From assembly GCA_022448345.1 (NCBI GenBank), contig JAKVCB010000005.1, positions 29,328 through 93,327 of the forward strand: a stretch of 64,000 nucleotides of DNA, read 5' to 3'. The notes beneath the pieces are model-generated. The model was not told where the DNA came from. It did no database searches and saw only the letters and a list, made by a program, of their open reading frames with translations. A program made the translations under genes and the position numbers. Position 1 is the first letter of the stretch. The number at the start of each line of letters is the position of its first letter. Source of the DNA: Pirellulales bacterium. GTDB taxonomy: Bacteria > Planctomycetota > Planctomycetia > Pirellulales > Lacipirellulaceae. Shown here one piece after another: positions 20,460 to 31,177 of this stretch.

Positions 20460-20700
20460 AGTTGGAATGGTCCTGGGGGGTGATAGGTGGACACACTTCC
20501 CCAGAACCGTCATTTTGACGGTCATCTGCGGCTCGTCAACTGGCTATTTGCTTTCGAGAATGGTTCTCGATAGTCTCCTCACTCAGAGCAGGCCTGCCGA
20601 GGGTGACGGGACACTTCCCTGAAAACCAGGATCAGGGGATGATAGGCAAAGGCATAGCCCTGAAATTAAGTGGATTGCCAGATTGTTTGAGGATCGGAGT

Positions 20701-21585
20701 ATGGGACCAAATTCAGGCCAGATACGCATCGCCGCAGTCGACATTGGAAACAGTCGCGTCCAATGTGGATTCTTCGATTCGTTCCGTGGATGCGTGGCAG
20801 AGGCCCAAAGTCGGGTGTTACCGATTGCAGCCTCTGGATTGCTTCAGCCAGCCAGCAGCCTGGAACTGACCCTTTCGTCGCAGAACAGGTTTGCCGAAGA
20901 CAAACTCCGGCACTGGTATGAGGAATTGTGCCTGGAGCCCTTTGATTGGTTCGTTGCCAGTGTAAATCGTCCTGCGGATGATTATTTTCAGCGGGTCATT
21001 GCCGAATTGGGGGATCAAAGTGGTGGCCGACACCGAATTCACGACGTCTCACATCGCGACATTACGATTCCGCTCAAGGTGCCATTCCCCGAGCGAGTCG
21101 GTATCGACCGCTTACTTGCAGCGACGGCGGCTAACCAATTGCGGACCGATGACGGACCGATTGTAGTTGTTGACCACGGCACCGCGATGACGGTCGATTT
21201 GGTCGACGCGACAGGGGCATTTGTGGGAGGAGCGATTTTGCCAGGTATCGCAATGGGTGCCCATGCCCTTGCGGAGGGGACGGATGCTTTGCCGTTGGTG
21301 TCTTCCGCCAAAACTTCTGAGGTTCCCCCGCCGATCGGAACCGAAACCGAATCCGCTATTCAGTCAGGTTTGTACTGGGCTGCAGTTGGCGCTATCCGCT
21401 CAATTGTCGAGCAGATTGCGCAGAGTCAAACCAAACCCCCCATGGTTTGTCTCACTGGCGGCATTCACGTTCCACTGGCAGAAAACTTGACTCAGATGAC
21501 GGGACTTGAAGTACGGTACGTACCCCAGATGGTACTGGCGGGTATTGCGCTAGTAGCGGGCGACCGACATGGTGGGATCAAGTGA
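20701..21585 (+). CDS. coaX: Type III pantothenate kinase
   Basis: IRIAAVDIGNSRVQCGFFD, VGIDRLLAATAAN, IVVVDHGTAMTVDLVDATGAFVGGAILPGIAMGAHALAEGTDALP. Confidence 0.92.
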   Translation: MGPNSGQIRIAAVDIGNSRVQCGFFDSFRGCVAEAQSRVLPIAASGLLQPASSLELTLSSQNRFAEDKLRHWYEELCLEPFDWFVASVNRPADDYFQRVIAELGDQSGGRHRIHDVSHRDITIPLKVPFPERVGIDRLLAATAANQLRTDDGPIVVVDHGTAMTVDLVDATGAFVGGAILPGIAMGAHALAEGTDALPLVSSAKTSEVPPPIGTETESAIQSGLYWAAVGAIRSIVEQIAQSQTKPPMVCLTGGIHVPLAENLTQMTGLEVRYVPQMVLAGIALVAGDRHGGIK

Positions 21586-21632
21586 TCAGGGGATTGCTTC
21601 GCTGGAAATGGCGACTTGATGTCGAGTACTGA

Positions 21633-22802
21633 ATGGGATCAGACTTTCCAACCTGTGCAGTTCAGCTAACGCCTGTGGGGCGGGCGGCGGTGGCGGTTGT
21701 CCGCGTCGTTGGCTCAGGAGCCCTTGATATCGTGCAGCAATCCTTTCACTCTGCCAGCGGGAAAGACCTTGCCGAATTTCCTGCAGGAAGGATTTGCTAC
21801 GGTCGCTGGGCGGGTATGGCTGGTGAGGACGTGATTGTGACGCGCCTGATAGATTCGGCCCAGGTCGACATCCACTGCCATGGTGGATCGGCGGCCGTCA
21901 AGGCCATCCTCAGGCGACTCGCTGATAGCGGCTGCGAACTGATCGATTGGCAAGATTCGTTGTCAACGACCCATCCGGATCCATTTCAAGCTGCGGCTGC
22001 GAGGGCACTGGCCGTTGCAGCAACGACGAAGACCGCACGTATTCTGCTCGACCAGTTCCACGATGCCTTGGGCAGGTCGGTGCAAGCGATACTTATGGCC
22101 CTCGAGAAGCATGCGACCTCAGTGGCCCTTGAGCAGCTTAAACAGCTACTTCGTTTCAGTGATTTGGGCCTGCATCTCACGACACCGTGGCGGGTCGTCC
22201 TGACGGGTCTCCCGAATGTCGGCAAGAGCAGTTTAATCAATGCGCTGGTTGGATTTGAGCGGGCGATCGTTGGTGCGAAGCCGGGGACAACCCGTGATGT
22301 TGTGACAGCAGAGACTGCCGTCAATGGCTGGCCAATTGAGTTGGCAGATACCGCAGGGGTGCGATACTTCGTCGACCCGCTTGAGAGGGAGGGAGTTCGC
22401 AGGGCAAAACGTTCACGGCAACATGCCGACCTGGTCGTAGCGGTTACCGACGCCACGGAAAATGTCGTGCCTGAGGATTTGCTTGAGGGAAACCGTGGCG
22501 AACGAGATGTTTTGGTTGTCGTCAACAAAATCGACCTGCTCACCCCTGAGCGTAGATCCGTGGTCGAGGAGGCGACGCCAGACCGCTATGTAACCAGTGC
22601 TGTGACGGGAGTCGGTATTGAAGCATTGCTGGTTGCGATTCAAACATCACTGGTACCCATTGAACCGACTCCTGGTGCGGCGGTCCCTTTTGCGACCGAT
22701 CAGGTCCAACAGTTGCTATCTGCTGAGCAGTTGGTACTGGGTGGTCAAAGTGCAGAAGCAAGCAAACTTCTTCGCTCGATGCTGTCGGCTAAAGAATCGT
22801 AG
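21633..22802 (+). CDS. MnmE/TrmE-like GTPase, divergent and shortened
   Basis: TrmE-N-like GRAAVAVVRVVG...VDIHCHGGSAAV; G-domain GLPNVGKSSLINALVG, GTTRDVV, DTAGVR, NKID; no C-terminal CxGK. Confidence 0.82.
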   Translation: MGSDFPTCAVQLTPVGRAAVAVVRVVGSGALDIVQQSFHSASGKDLAEFPAGRICYGRWAGMAGEDVIVTRLIDSAQVDIHCHGGSAAVKAILRRLADSGCELIDWQDSLSTTHPDPFQAAAARALAVAATTKTARILLDQFHDALGRSVQAILMALEKHATSVALEQLKQLLRFSDLGLHLTTPWRVVLTGLPNVGKSSLINALVGFERAIVGAKPGTTRDVVTAETAVNGWPIELADTAGVRYFVDPLEREGVRRAKRSRQHADLVVAVTDATENVVPEDLLEGNRGERDVLVVVNKIDLLTPERRSVVEEATPDRYVTSAVTGVGIEALLVAIQTSLVPIEPTPGAAVPFATDQVQQLLSAEQLVLGGQSAEASKLLRSMLSAKES

Positions 22803-23184
22803 CACTGATAGCAAACGGGATCGTTCTTTGGGGGAGATTTCCAGCTGGCAGCATTCGATCACTGATCAAACTGAAGGAGATTTAGACAAATCGCACCAGA
22901 TTTCACCAATTTGACTCACATAGGCTGTTAGTTTGCATGAAGAGTTGCCGATGGTAATGGTTGTAGTAGTGAATGCAACAAAACAGGAAGGGTTCTATTG
23001 GTTGTCCTGTGATGTGAGCGCGGCCCTTGGTGGAAGGATGTCAGGCGGTGCCCGCTCGATGAAACAGGGACTCTAGAGAGCAGCCCGGTTTTGCCGAGCT
23101 GAAAGAAGAAATAGGACGCGATCCCTAGGGAATTTTACACGCTGTGGCTGGCATTGTCGGTCATGTGTTCAGGAGGAGCACGCC

Positions 23185-25479
23185 ATGCGAACGAAAAAAC
23201 AAATGCGTTGGTTGGTTCGACCACAAGCCACTTACTGGGGGTTTGGGGACCGTTTTGTGGTCATGGTGGCATTTTGTGGCCTCGTCTTGTTAGCGATTCC
23301 CGTGTCCGCTGAAGAGCCAGTTACTCCCAAGGTCAAAGATTCAACCGCCAGATTCCAAGAGGACGGTGCCTCGGTTTTGGTCAAAAACCGGCAGGCGACG
23401 GAGTCAGATTCGGTTGCGTCTGAGTCGATCGCTGATTCTGAGGAGCAGGAACCGCTGGAGCCAATTTCCCAAGATTCAGATCACGAGCCAGAATTAGCGG
23501 TAAGCGTACTTCCGCTGGACGAGAACCGTAGAATTATTGCCGATGGCACCGACCCAGCGGACAAGGAGGCCGAAGAATTTGGGGCTGCTTTGACGAGAGC
23601 TGCCAGTTTGGCCAATTCTCGCCGCAAGGACCGTGTTGCCCAGCACAGCAAAACGGTCAATAAATCGCCAGCCCTGCCAACGAAGCTGATGATCCATACG
23701 AAGGTTGCCAAGTTCAATGGTGTTCAACCTGGCACCTCGTCTCCTGAGGAAGTACGCACTCTTTGGGGTGAACCGGGTGAAGAGCGGGACCTTGAAGACG
23801 GCGAAATCCTGGTCTACGAGACGGCTCCCTTTCAGAGAATAGACGTTGTCGTTACCGATGATACCGTGAAGATGATCAAAGTTGAACTCGACGAATTGCT
23901 ACCCGTCGAAAATTTGGTCAAGCAGTTGCGGCTCGAAAAGTTTGAACCAGCCAATATCCTGGACGATGCGGGTGAAATGCTTGGACAAATTTTTCCCGAA
24001 CGTGGCGTACTGTTCATGTTTGAGGAGGCGCAAGATACGGAAGATTCCAAGCGACTGGTTTCGCATATTGTGATCGAGGCAGTCGATTCGGCGGCGTTTG
24101 CACTTCGGGCGGAAAATCACCTCCATGGTCCTTACGAGAAAAATATTTGCGATTTGCAGTTCGCCTTGTCAATTGATCCCCAGATGGCCCAGGCGCATTG
24201 GTTGTTGGCTGATATCTATCTGGCAACCGGCCAGGCCGATCTGGCCGAATTTTCAGCGGCTGAGGCATTTAAGCTTGATCCGAGCAACGACGCGTATCGA
24301 CTTCGATGGGCCAGGGCGCTAGAGCAGTTGGCGCGTTACGACGATGCGGTTCGCGAGACACGAGCTGTATTGGACAGCAGTAACACACCCACGATTATTC
24401 AAGCCCAGGCGCTGCAACAAATGGGCCGGTTGGCAAGCTTGGGTGGCTTGGACATTCGTTCGCGTGCCATACCGTTTCAAACCAAAGCGATTGAAATGGC
24501 CGACTCGGTTGCCACAAGCAAGCATATTGCCGATCGAAGGGCTGCCAAACAAGTCCTTGTTGATGCCCATCTGGCGATAGGTCGTGAGATTGCAGGCCAG
24601 GAGTATCGCAATAAATTCAAAACAGTTTCCAAGTGGATTGGTCGGGCGTCGGGCCTTGCTGAAGATGCAATCAAAAAGGGTGACGCTGGCTTGGAGTTGC
24701 GACTCCACGTTGCCGAGGAGGCCCTTGCGACCCTGGCTGAGTTCAAGCCAAGCGTCGACCCGGAACTCTGGATTGAAGAAGCCCAAACCGCTGCTGATTC
24801 GCTGGTCCAAGAGGTTGACGATCTGCTTTGGCAACAACACATCCAGTGGCGTCTGGGCGTTGCTTACTTCCAGGCGGTACGTATTGAACATGCTCGCCGC
24901 AGGTCGACGAATGCTTTACGCTATTCTCAGAAGGCGATCGATAACCTTACTGAAGGTGCGAAGAACCGGCAGTCGGTCCCCCATTTTGAACATCTGGTGG
25001 GGCGTCTTTATTTTCATATTGGTGCAGTGTACGCAGTCCACCAAAAGAACCATGAAAAGGCAATCCGCTGGTACGATAAGGCAGTTCCAATGCTGACAAC
25101 CAACGTGCCTGTTACCAAGCTTGCCTTACCGCACCGACACGGCGAAGCACTCGTGAGCATGGGAGTCAGCTATTGGAAAATAGGCGCAAGGTCCAAAGGT
25201 CTTGAACTTACTCAGGGGGGCGCCGACCTTGTTGAGGCAGAAGTTTCCAGTGGTTTGATTGACAAGGAGGCACTTGCAGTTCCCTATGGTAATCTGGCCA
25301 CGATGCACAAGGGGATGGGCAACAAAGATCAAAGTGCTCATTATGCCGACTTGACACGCGACGCCAAGTCTCGCAAATCAGATGCATCCGTTGGCATTGC
25401 GGGAAATTCCGACCGCACGCTACGGATATCGCGCCGCCAGCAATCGCGGACTTCTGGTGGAAGTGCCAAGGTGCGATAA
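23185..25479 (+). CDS. Exported TPR-repeat protein
   Basis: Signal peptide (VVMVAFCGLVLLAIPVSAEE); TPR-like helices (MAQAHWLLADIYLATGQADLAEFSAAEAFKLDPSNDAYRLRWARALEQLARYDDAV). Confidence 0.78.
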   Translation: MRTKKQMRWLVRPQATYWGFGDRFVVMVAFCGLVLLAIPVSAEEPVTPKVKDSTARFQEDGASVLVKNRQATESDSVASESIADSEEQEPLEPISQDSDHEPELAVSVLPLDENRRIIADGTDPADKEAEEFGAALTRAASLANSRRKDRVAQHSKTVNKSPALPTKLMIHTKVAKFNGVQPGTSSPEEVRTLWGEPGEERDLEDGEILVYETAPFQRIDVVVTDDTVKMIKVELDELLPVENLVKQLRLEKFEPANILDDAGEMLGQIFPERGVLFMFEEAQDTEDSKRLVSHIVIEAVDSAAFALRAENHLHGPYEKNICDLQFALSIDPQMAQAHWLLADIYLATGQADLAEFSAAEAFKLDPSNDAYRLRWARALEQLARYDDAVRETRAVLDSSNTPTIIQAQALQQMGRLASLGGLDIRSRAIPFQTKAIEMADSVATSKHIADRRAAKQVLVDAHLAIGREIAGQEYRNKFKTVSKWIGRASGLAEDAIKKGDAGLELRLHVAEEALATLAEFKPSVDPELWIEEAQTAADSLVQEVDDLLWQQHIQWRLGVAYFQAVRIEHARRRSTNALRYSQKAIDNLTEGAKNRQSVPHFEHLVGRLYFHIGAVYAVHQKNHEKAIRWYDKAVPMLTTNVPVTKLALPHRHGEALVSMGVSYWKIGARSKGLELTQGGADLVEAEVSSGLIDKEALAVPYGNLATMHKGMGNKDQSAHYADLTRDAKSRKSDASVGIAGNSDRTLRISRRQQSRTSGGSAKVR

Positions 25480-25515
25480 GCGTCTGTGAGGTGGGTCCAA
25501 TTTAAAAGTAGCGAG

Positions 25516-25550
25516 AGCCCAACGGAAATTTTCCCTTGGGCTTTCTTTCT
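25516..25550 (+). terminator. Intrinsic terminator after TPR-protein gene
   Basis: agcccaa-c-ggaaa-t-tttcc-c-ttgggct hairpin followed by ttctttctt. Confidence 0.7.
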
Positions 25551-25714
25551 TGCGGGGCCCATTTTCAGCTGCTTTTCGAAGGTGGGCGAGTCTCTTGTCA
25601 GGTATTGAGGTTCCCGCTTGGCATTTTCTCGCAAACCGCAATAATTGACACCAGGCGTGCAGTTTTTATCGACTGCCGGAGAACCGATTCCTATGTTCCA
25701 TTCTGGAGTTTAGA

Positions 25715-26290
25715 TTGTCTGATTTCTCTCCTGCGGACTATGGCCCCATATTTGCTGCTTGGCTGGATAGAAACCGCTGTCGTCCGCTGGACGACAGCCA
25801 GGCTGAAGAGGGTGGACATCACGGTCTGCCTGAACTGAGTCTTGAGGCTGCTTTTGCGAATTCGCCAATCGCCGATCGAAAAATGGCCGAGTGTTGTCTG
25901 GCTGGAGTGTGGCTGCTTTACGATTGCCTTGGAGAATCCCATACCATCAGTCAGAACATACCAACCGATTCGGGCAGTTTTTGGCATGGGATCATGCACC
26001 GTCGCGAAGGCGATTTTTCGAATGCCAAATATTGGTTTCGCCGTGTAGGAAAACACGCCATATTCGATCCTTTGGCGGAACAAGCAAGCGAGATTGGGCA
26101 GCAGTCGGGCCAAATAGGTGGTGCTGTTGAGCTGCTTTGCAGTGGACCCTGGGATCCCGTTGCCTTTGTCGATGGTTGTCGCAGCGCAGTTCGTGGCGGG
26201 AAAGATGCCCAACTCCTTTGTGGTCGAATTCAGCAGGCCGAGTGGGAACTCCTGTTTGACCACTGTTATCAAAGCGCGACGGCCACTTGA
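25715..26290 (+). CDS. Conserved hypothetical protein
   Basis: 191-aa ORF with plausible composition: MSDFSPADYGPIFAAWLDRNRCRPLDD...GDFSNAKYWFRRVGKH. Confidence 0.62.
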   Translation: MSDFSPADYGPIFAAWLDRNRCRPLDDSQAEEGGHHGLPELSLEAAFANSPIADRKMAECCLAGVWLLYDCLGESHTISQNIPTDSGSFWHGIMHRREGDFSNAKYWFRRVGKHAIFDPLAEQASEIGQQSGQIGGAVELLCSGPWDPVAFVDGCRSAVRGGKDAQLLCGRIQQAEWELLFDHCYQSATAT

Positions 26291-26455
26291 AATGTTGGCC
26301 CAGGCGCAGATACTAGGGGAGATTTGGGTTTTGCAACCGGGCCCGTCACGCTTACCCCTGTAGAATAGCCGGTTGCAATCATCGGCATTCCGACCTCACG
26401 ACGATCCGTCCGGGGCCAAACCCCCCGCTGTTTGCTTTAGCTAAAGGAACAAATC

Positions 26456-26974
26456 ATGTCACGCTCTGGTGCAATTACCTTTAAGGGAAATCCAATGACC
26501 TTGGCCGGTGAGGCCGTTACCGCTGGCGGGGCAGCCCCTGATTTTACACTGCACTATTTTGAAGGCGGAATGCAAACCCTCACGCTTGAGGATCTGAAAG
26601 GCAAGCCGTCTCTGTTAAGCGTGGTCCCGTCGCTTGATACGCCCGTTTGTGCTACTCAAACCAAGAAATTCAATGAGTCCCTGGGTGAATTAGGGGATCG
26701 CATCAACGCGGTCACGGTCAGCCTCGATTTGCCCTTTGCCATGAACCGATTTTGTGGTGCCGAGAACATTACCAATATTCGTTCAGCAAGCGATTATCAG
26801 GAACGCAACTTTGGTCAAGACTGGGGAACCTTGATTGAGGAACTCAAAATACTTTGCCGTGCAATCTTTGTTTTGGATGCCGATGGAAAAGTGGTTCACG
26901 CCCAGTACGTTGGTGAGGTAGCCGAAGAGCCAGACTACGATGCTGCCCTGGACGCATTAAAATCGCAGCTCTAA
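26456..26974 (+). CDS. tpx: Thiol peroxidase
   Basis: FKGNPMTLAGEAVTAGGAAPDFTL; SVVPSLDTPVCATQTKKFNESL. Confidence 0.94.
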   Translation: MSRSGAITFKGNPMTLAGEAVTAGGAAPDFTLHYFEGGMQTLTLEDLKGKPSLLSVVPSLDTPVCATQTKKFNESLGELGDRINAVTVSLDLPFAMNRFCGAENITNIRSASDYQERNFGQDWGTLIEELKILCRAIFVLDADGKVVHAQYVGEVAEEPDYDAALDALKSQL

Positions 26975-27213
26975 AGAAGCGAATGGTTTCCGATTCCAGG
27001 AATTTACCGGAAACAATGGCCAACGATTTGGAACGGGCAGGTGGATCGACAGGAGGCGAAAAATAGTAGCCGAAGCACCCGGAGCTTTTTTTGAGCATCG
27101 CGTGTGGTGTTGCCGTTTTAAGCCCGCCGGCGCCCATCAACAGTAGGACTGGATTGTTCCAATTGAGGGGACGATTGTCATTGCTCTGATTTATCAATAC
27201 TTCTTGCTTAAGG

Positions 27214-28854
27214 ATGAAAACAATGGGTAGATTCTTGATCATTGTTGTTGTGTTGGTTGTCATTGCCTTTGCCATTAACGAGTTGACACGCGAAAAAAGA
27301 GACGACCTCAAGCAGGTAGAGAAACCGGCCACTTCTCCATCAACCACCGATCCAGTGGTCCCACCACTGGATACCGAGGTTGCCAAGCCAAGTGACGATT
27401 CAACATCGGAGGAGGCCAAGCCGACTGCCGAATCGACCGTCTCCACGCCTGTTTCCCCTGCAGAATCCGCCACGTCGGCCACGGAAAAACCAGCGCCCCC
27501 AGTTCCTCCTGAGGCCAAACCTGAGGCCAAACCCGAGGCTAAACCACCGGCCTCCGAAGGATCTTCTTCAGAGCCAACCACGGACACTAGCAGCAAGCCG
27601 AGCGAGACTGGCAGCAAACCGACTGAAAACAACGACAAAACTGCTGCCGGTAATGACCAAGGTAGTGAAGGTAATGACCAAGGTCCTGAAACAGACATTC
27701 TACTCGGCACGGCCGAATTAACCGGGGGTTTGCCTGGTGAAGGCCCCCTCGCGATCGAAGAGATCAGCGCATGGGTCGAAGACCCTGCCAACCATGCGGT
27801 GCTCAATCCCCAACTGCCCAAAGGACTGGCTGCCGGAAAGTCGCAAATCTCCGGGCTCGAGAAAAATCCGTTGACTCGGGCGAAAATCGAACTTGGACGA
27901 CAGCTCTACTTCGATCCGCGGCTTTCGAGTGACAGTACGATCAGCTGTGCCAGTTGCCATGATCCCCAATTCGGGTATGCCAAAAATACCCAGTTTGGTG
28001 TGGGTGTCGGCGGTCAACAGGGAGGCCGTAATTCACCCGTGGCTTACAATCGCATTCTGAGTGGTGAGCAGTTCTGGGATGGGCGGGCCGATTCGCTTGA
28101 AGCCCAGGCCGTCGGGCCCATTGCCAACCCCATTGAAATGGGAAACACCCATGAGGATGTCGTCAACACCCTCAAAGGTATTGAGGGTTACGAGCGGCAG
28201 TTTGACAAAATCTTTCCCGATGGGGTGACGATCGACAATGTTGGCAACGCGCTTGCCAGTTTTGAGCGGGCCATCGTGACCGGACCAACCCCTTGGGACT
28301 ACCACGTTGACCTGATCAATTTTGAACAGGCTTACGAAGCCGATCTTGAAGACCTTGAGGAACTCAAAGAAGAGGATCCGGAACTCTATGACCAGTACAT
28401 GGCACTAAAGCAAACCAGTGAAGCCCATCCGCTTGATGAATCGGCACAACGGGGGGGCGAACTCTTTTTCAGTGAAAGGGTAGGGTGTACTGCGTGCCAC
28501 GCGGGTGCAAACTTCACGGACGAGAAGCACCACAACATTGGCGTCGGTATGGAGGCCGAGGAACCCGATGCGGGCCGATTTTCGGTGACCCAGGACGAGA
28601 GTCACCGCGGGGCCTTCAAGACTCCCACGGTGCGCAATGTGGTGCTAACAGCCCCCTATATGCACGATGGATCGCAAGCAACCCTAGAAGAGGTGGTTGA
28701 CTGGTACGACAAGGGCGGACACCCCAACGCGCAGCTTGACGAAAAAATTAAAAAGCTGAATCTCACCGACCAGGAGAAGGCGGACCTGGTAGCGTTTATG
28801 AAATCCCTCACCGGGGATTTTCCCCAGGTCGAGCGCGGGAGGTTGCCCCAGTAG
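27214..28854 (+). CDS. Di-heme cytochrome c peroxidase/MauG-family protein, membrane-anchored with long Pro/Glu/Lys/Ser linker
   Basis: N-terminal TM; CASCH (CASCHDPQFGYA) and CTACH haem motifs; NSPVAYNRILSGEQFWDGRADSLEAQAVGPI. Confidence 0.9.
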   Translation: MKTMGRFLIIVVVLVVIAFAINELTREKRDDLKQVEKPATSPSTTDPVVPPLDTEVAKPSDDSTSEEAKPTAESTVSTPVSPAESATSATEKPAPPVPPEAKPEAKPEAKPPASEGSSSEPTTDTSSKPSETGSKPTENNDKTAAGNDQGSEGNDQGPETDILLGTAELTGGLPGEGPLAIEEISAWVEDPANHAVLNPQLPKGLAAGKSQISGLEKNPLTRAKIELGRQLYFDPRLSSDSTISCASCHDPQFGYAKNTQFGVGVGGQQGGRNSPVAYNRILSGEQFWDGRADSLEAQAVGPIANPIEMGNTHEDVVNTLKGIEGYERQFDKIFPDGVTIDNVGNALASFERAIVTGPTPWDYHVDLINFEQAYEADLEDLEELKEEDPELYDQYMALKQTSEAHPLDESAQRGGELFFSERVGCTACHAGANFTDEKHHNIGVGMEAEEPDAGRFSVTQDESHRGAFKTPTVRNVVLTAPYMHDGSQATLEEVVDWYDKGGHPNAQLDEKIKKLNLTDQEKADLVAFMKSLTGDFPQVERGRLPQ

Positions 28855-28884
28855 AACAACGCGGAAGGTCCTGGATCCAGATCC

Positions 28885-29379
28885 TTAAGGGGATTGGTTC
28901 TCCGGGTCGACCACGTGGGTTTCGATCACTTTTGCGTCGACAATCCGATCCCCAGCCGATCCAGTCGTAAAATCGGGTTGAGGTCCAAAACCGGAACGGT
29001 AGTGGACCTGTTGCACCCGTGCGTTCCGCTGGATCCAGTTCAATGCAGTTCGCTTGAAAACGTGGCGAATCACCGGGATCAAAAGCGCAAACCCCAAAGC
29101 GTCGGTCAGAATTCCTGGCGTCAACAGCACAGCCCCGGCAACCAGAATCAGGGCACCATCGACCAGCGCTTCGCCAGGGACCTTACCCTGGGCCATTTCT
29201 TGCCGGATTCGCAAAGTCGTGCGCAAGCCTTGCCAGCGGGCTAGGCTGGCGCCGAGCACCCCGGTGAACACGATCAGGAGTAATGTGTTACCCCAGCCCA
29301 CTTTTCCCGCCAACCACAACAAGAGTGTGAGTTCGACAAATGGAACCACGGTGAACAGCAGTAGTAGGTAGAAAAACAT
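28885..29379 (-). CDS. FxsA-family membrane protein
   Basis: FFYLLLLFTVVPFVELTLLLWLAGKVGWGNTLLLIVFTGVLGASLARWQGLRT. Confidence 0.88.
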   Translation of the reverse strand: MFFYLLLLFTVVPFVELTLLLWLAGKVGWGNTLLLIVFTGVLGASLARWQGLRTTLRIRQEMAQGKVPGEALVDGALILVAGAVLLTPGILTDALGFALLIPVIRHVFKRTALNWIQRNARVQQVHYRSGFGPQPDFTTGSAGDRIVDAKVIETHVVDPENQSP

Positions 29380-29447
29380 GGTGGTCTTGCCGTGACTGGA
29401 TTGTTAACAGCGGTTAGTCCGTTTTCTGAGGGGTGGCTTTTGGAAGT

Positions 29448-31010
29448 TCAGAATAACTCGGTCAGTGCATTCCACGCGGCCCATACGGCAAAAGAGCCAA
29501 AGAAGGCCACCGACCAAACCATGATCACAGTTCGAACCGGAGTCATCCTTAATGGCCCAGGCAGCAGGCGGCGATTGATCCAAAGCAAGGTTGCCGAGTA
29601 AACGCACATAATCCCACCATTGAGGCTGGCTGTCATCTTGAACAATCCAAGCGTACTCGCCTGGAATTGTTCAACACCGATCAGCAGGACCAAACTTCCC
29701 ACAGCAATTTCACCCCATAAAAAAGCGAAATAAAGCCGGCTTTCAGTCCACCACTTGTGGTTCATCAACCAGTTTACCTTGACGATATCCGATGAAATAC
29801 GGCTGGTGGCGTCAAGCACGGCCAGTTCTGTGGTGAACAGGATCACGATTCCCATGACCAAAAACAGCAATGGACCGGCCGCCCCGACGGTGGCCCGCAG
29901 CTGTTCTGCCTCGGCATAGATAAATGCCAATCCTTTGCCATATTCGCCCATCCCTTCCCGCAGTACGCCTGCGGAATCATAAAACAGGCTGTAGCTGATC
30001 AAGGTCAACACGACCAGACAAAAGATACAGGTCAAAAAGAAGCTAATAAACTGTTCTCGACTGGCCCTGGTCCACCAGATGTTCCAGCGGGCCATATTCT
30101 CTGGTGTATGGGGAAAGTGATACCCGATTTCCGAAACGGCCTCTTCCTGGCCGGAAATGGGGCTGGTAATCCTTCCGACGTGAGCCCCCATTCCAAATCC
30201 CTTGTCTTTGATGTAGTTGCTTTGCCCAAGATTGAGCGTTCCCCCACAGCCGGCAAAGGCGAGTGCCCCCAGCAGAAGGACCTCGTCAAGATTGGGAAAG
30301 TCGCTTCCCAGGGGAATGAACGTTGGCGCACCAAAAGTCGCCGTTTGTTGAACCAGTGTGGCGACCGCATCGGGACGAATCACCAGCACACCGACAACCA
30401 GGACCAGGATCAACGCCAGGAGAACGAGAATAAATTGGGTGGCTTCAATCGTTTTGTAGACCACCGGGCCGGTGGTAAGGAGAATTCCACAGCCAACCAT
30501 TCCAAGGATTGCCAGCGTGGCGAGGTAGGGAGTGCCGGCGCTGATGATCTGGGACGATCCGTCAGCGAGCAGCACTGTTTCGGGAGTCCAAACAAGCCAA
30601 ATGAAAAGTTCCGCGGCACCGGTTGCCCAGGCCGGGATAACGTAAGGGATTGTGTTTGCCACCAGGAATATCCAAACCCAATGGCGGCTCAGGCGGGCGA
30701 ATCCGGTGATGGCCGATTCCCCCGTGGCGAGGGTCCAACGGGTCACTTCCATATTGATGAAGTACTGGGTAGTGACACCAAGTAAACAGGCCCAGAAGAA
30801 GATGAATTGACTCTGGTAAGTGATATAGGGCCAGAGAATAAACTCGCCGCTGCCCAGCGACAGCCCGGCAAGAATGATGCTCGGACCCACCATGCGGCGG
30901 AGGAGTATCGGTTTGGGCATTTCCCGATAACGCAACGGCGGCAAGTTGCCGTGTGGAATGACGGTATCTGGAACAATCTCATCAACGGGTGATTTTTCAG
31001 AAGTGTCCAT
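29448..31010 (-). CDS. NRAMP-family divalent metal transporter-like protein
   Basis: Multi-TM; MVGPSIILAGLSLGSGEFILWPYITYQ; FAGCGGTLNLGQSNYIKDKGFGMG. Confidence 0.78.
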   Translation of the reverse strand: MDTSEKSPVDEIVPDTVIPHGNLPPLRYREMPKPILLRRMVGPSIILAGLSLGSGEFILWPYITYQSQFIFFWACLLGVTTQYFINMEVTRWTLATGESAITGFARLSRHWVWIFLVANTIPYVIPAWATGAAELFIWLVWTPETVLLADGSSQIISAGTPYLATLAILGMVGCGILLTTGPVVYKTIEATQFILVLLALILVLVVGVLVIRPDAVATLVQQTATFGAPTFIPLGSDFPNLDEVLLLGALAFAGCGGTLNLGQSNYIKDKGFGMGAHVGRITSPISGQEEAVSEIGYHFPHTPENMARWNIWWTRASREQFISFFLTCIFCLVVLTLISYSLFYDSAGVLREGMGEYGKGLAFIYAEAEQLRATVGAAGPLLFLVMGIVILFTTELAVLDATSRISSDIVKVNWLMNHKWWTESRLYFAFLWGEIAVGSLVLLIGVEQFQASTLGLFKMTASLNGGIMCVYSATLLWINRRLLPGPLRMTPVRTVIMVWSVAFFGSFAVWAAWNALTELF

Positions 31011-31177
31011 CGGCTGCTATGTGTGTCACCAAACCTGGAAAAACAGATGTGCGAATTCTAACAGAAGGTCACCCCAAAGAGAACGAGACTCTGCCGAATT
31101 GTCTTGGTGTTGTAGGGAGTCGTCAAACTGGAGATACTTGACCTCCAGCTAACACACGACGAGTCGATGAGCAATTT

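Noticed and set aside
26844-27821. 325-aa minus-strand Ser/Gly/Ala-rich ORF
   Set aside because: Antisense to tpx and the cytochrome c peroxidase linker; its Ser/Gly/Leu-rich repeat is the complement of the Pro/Glu/Lys-rich linker.
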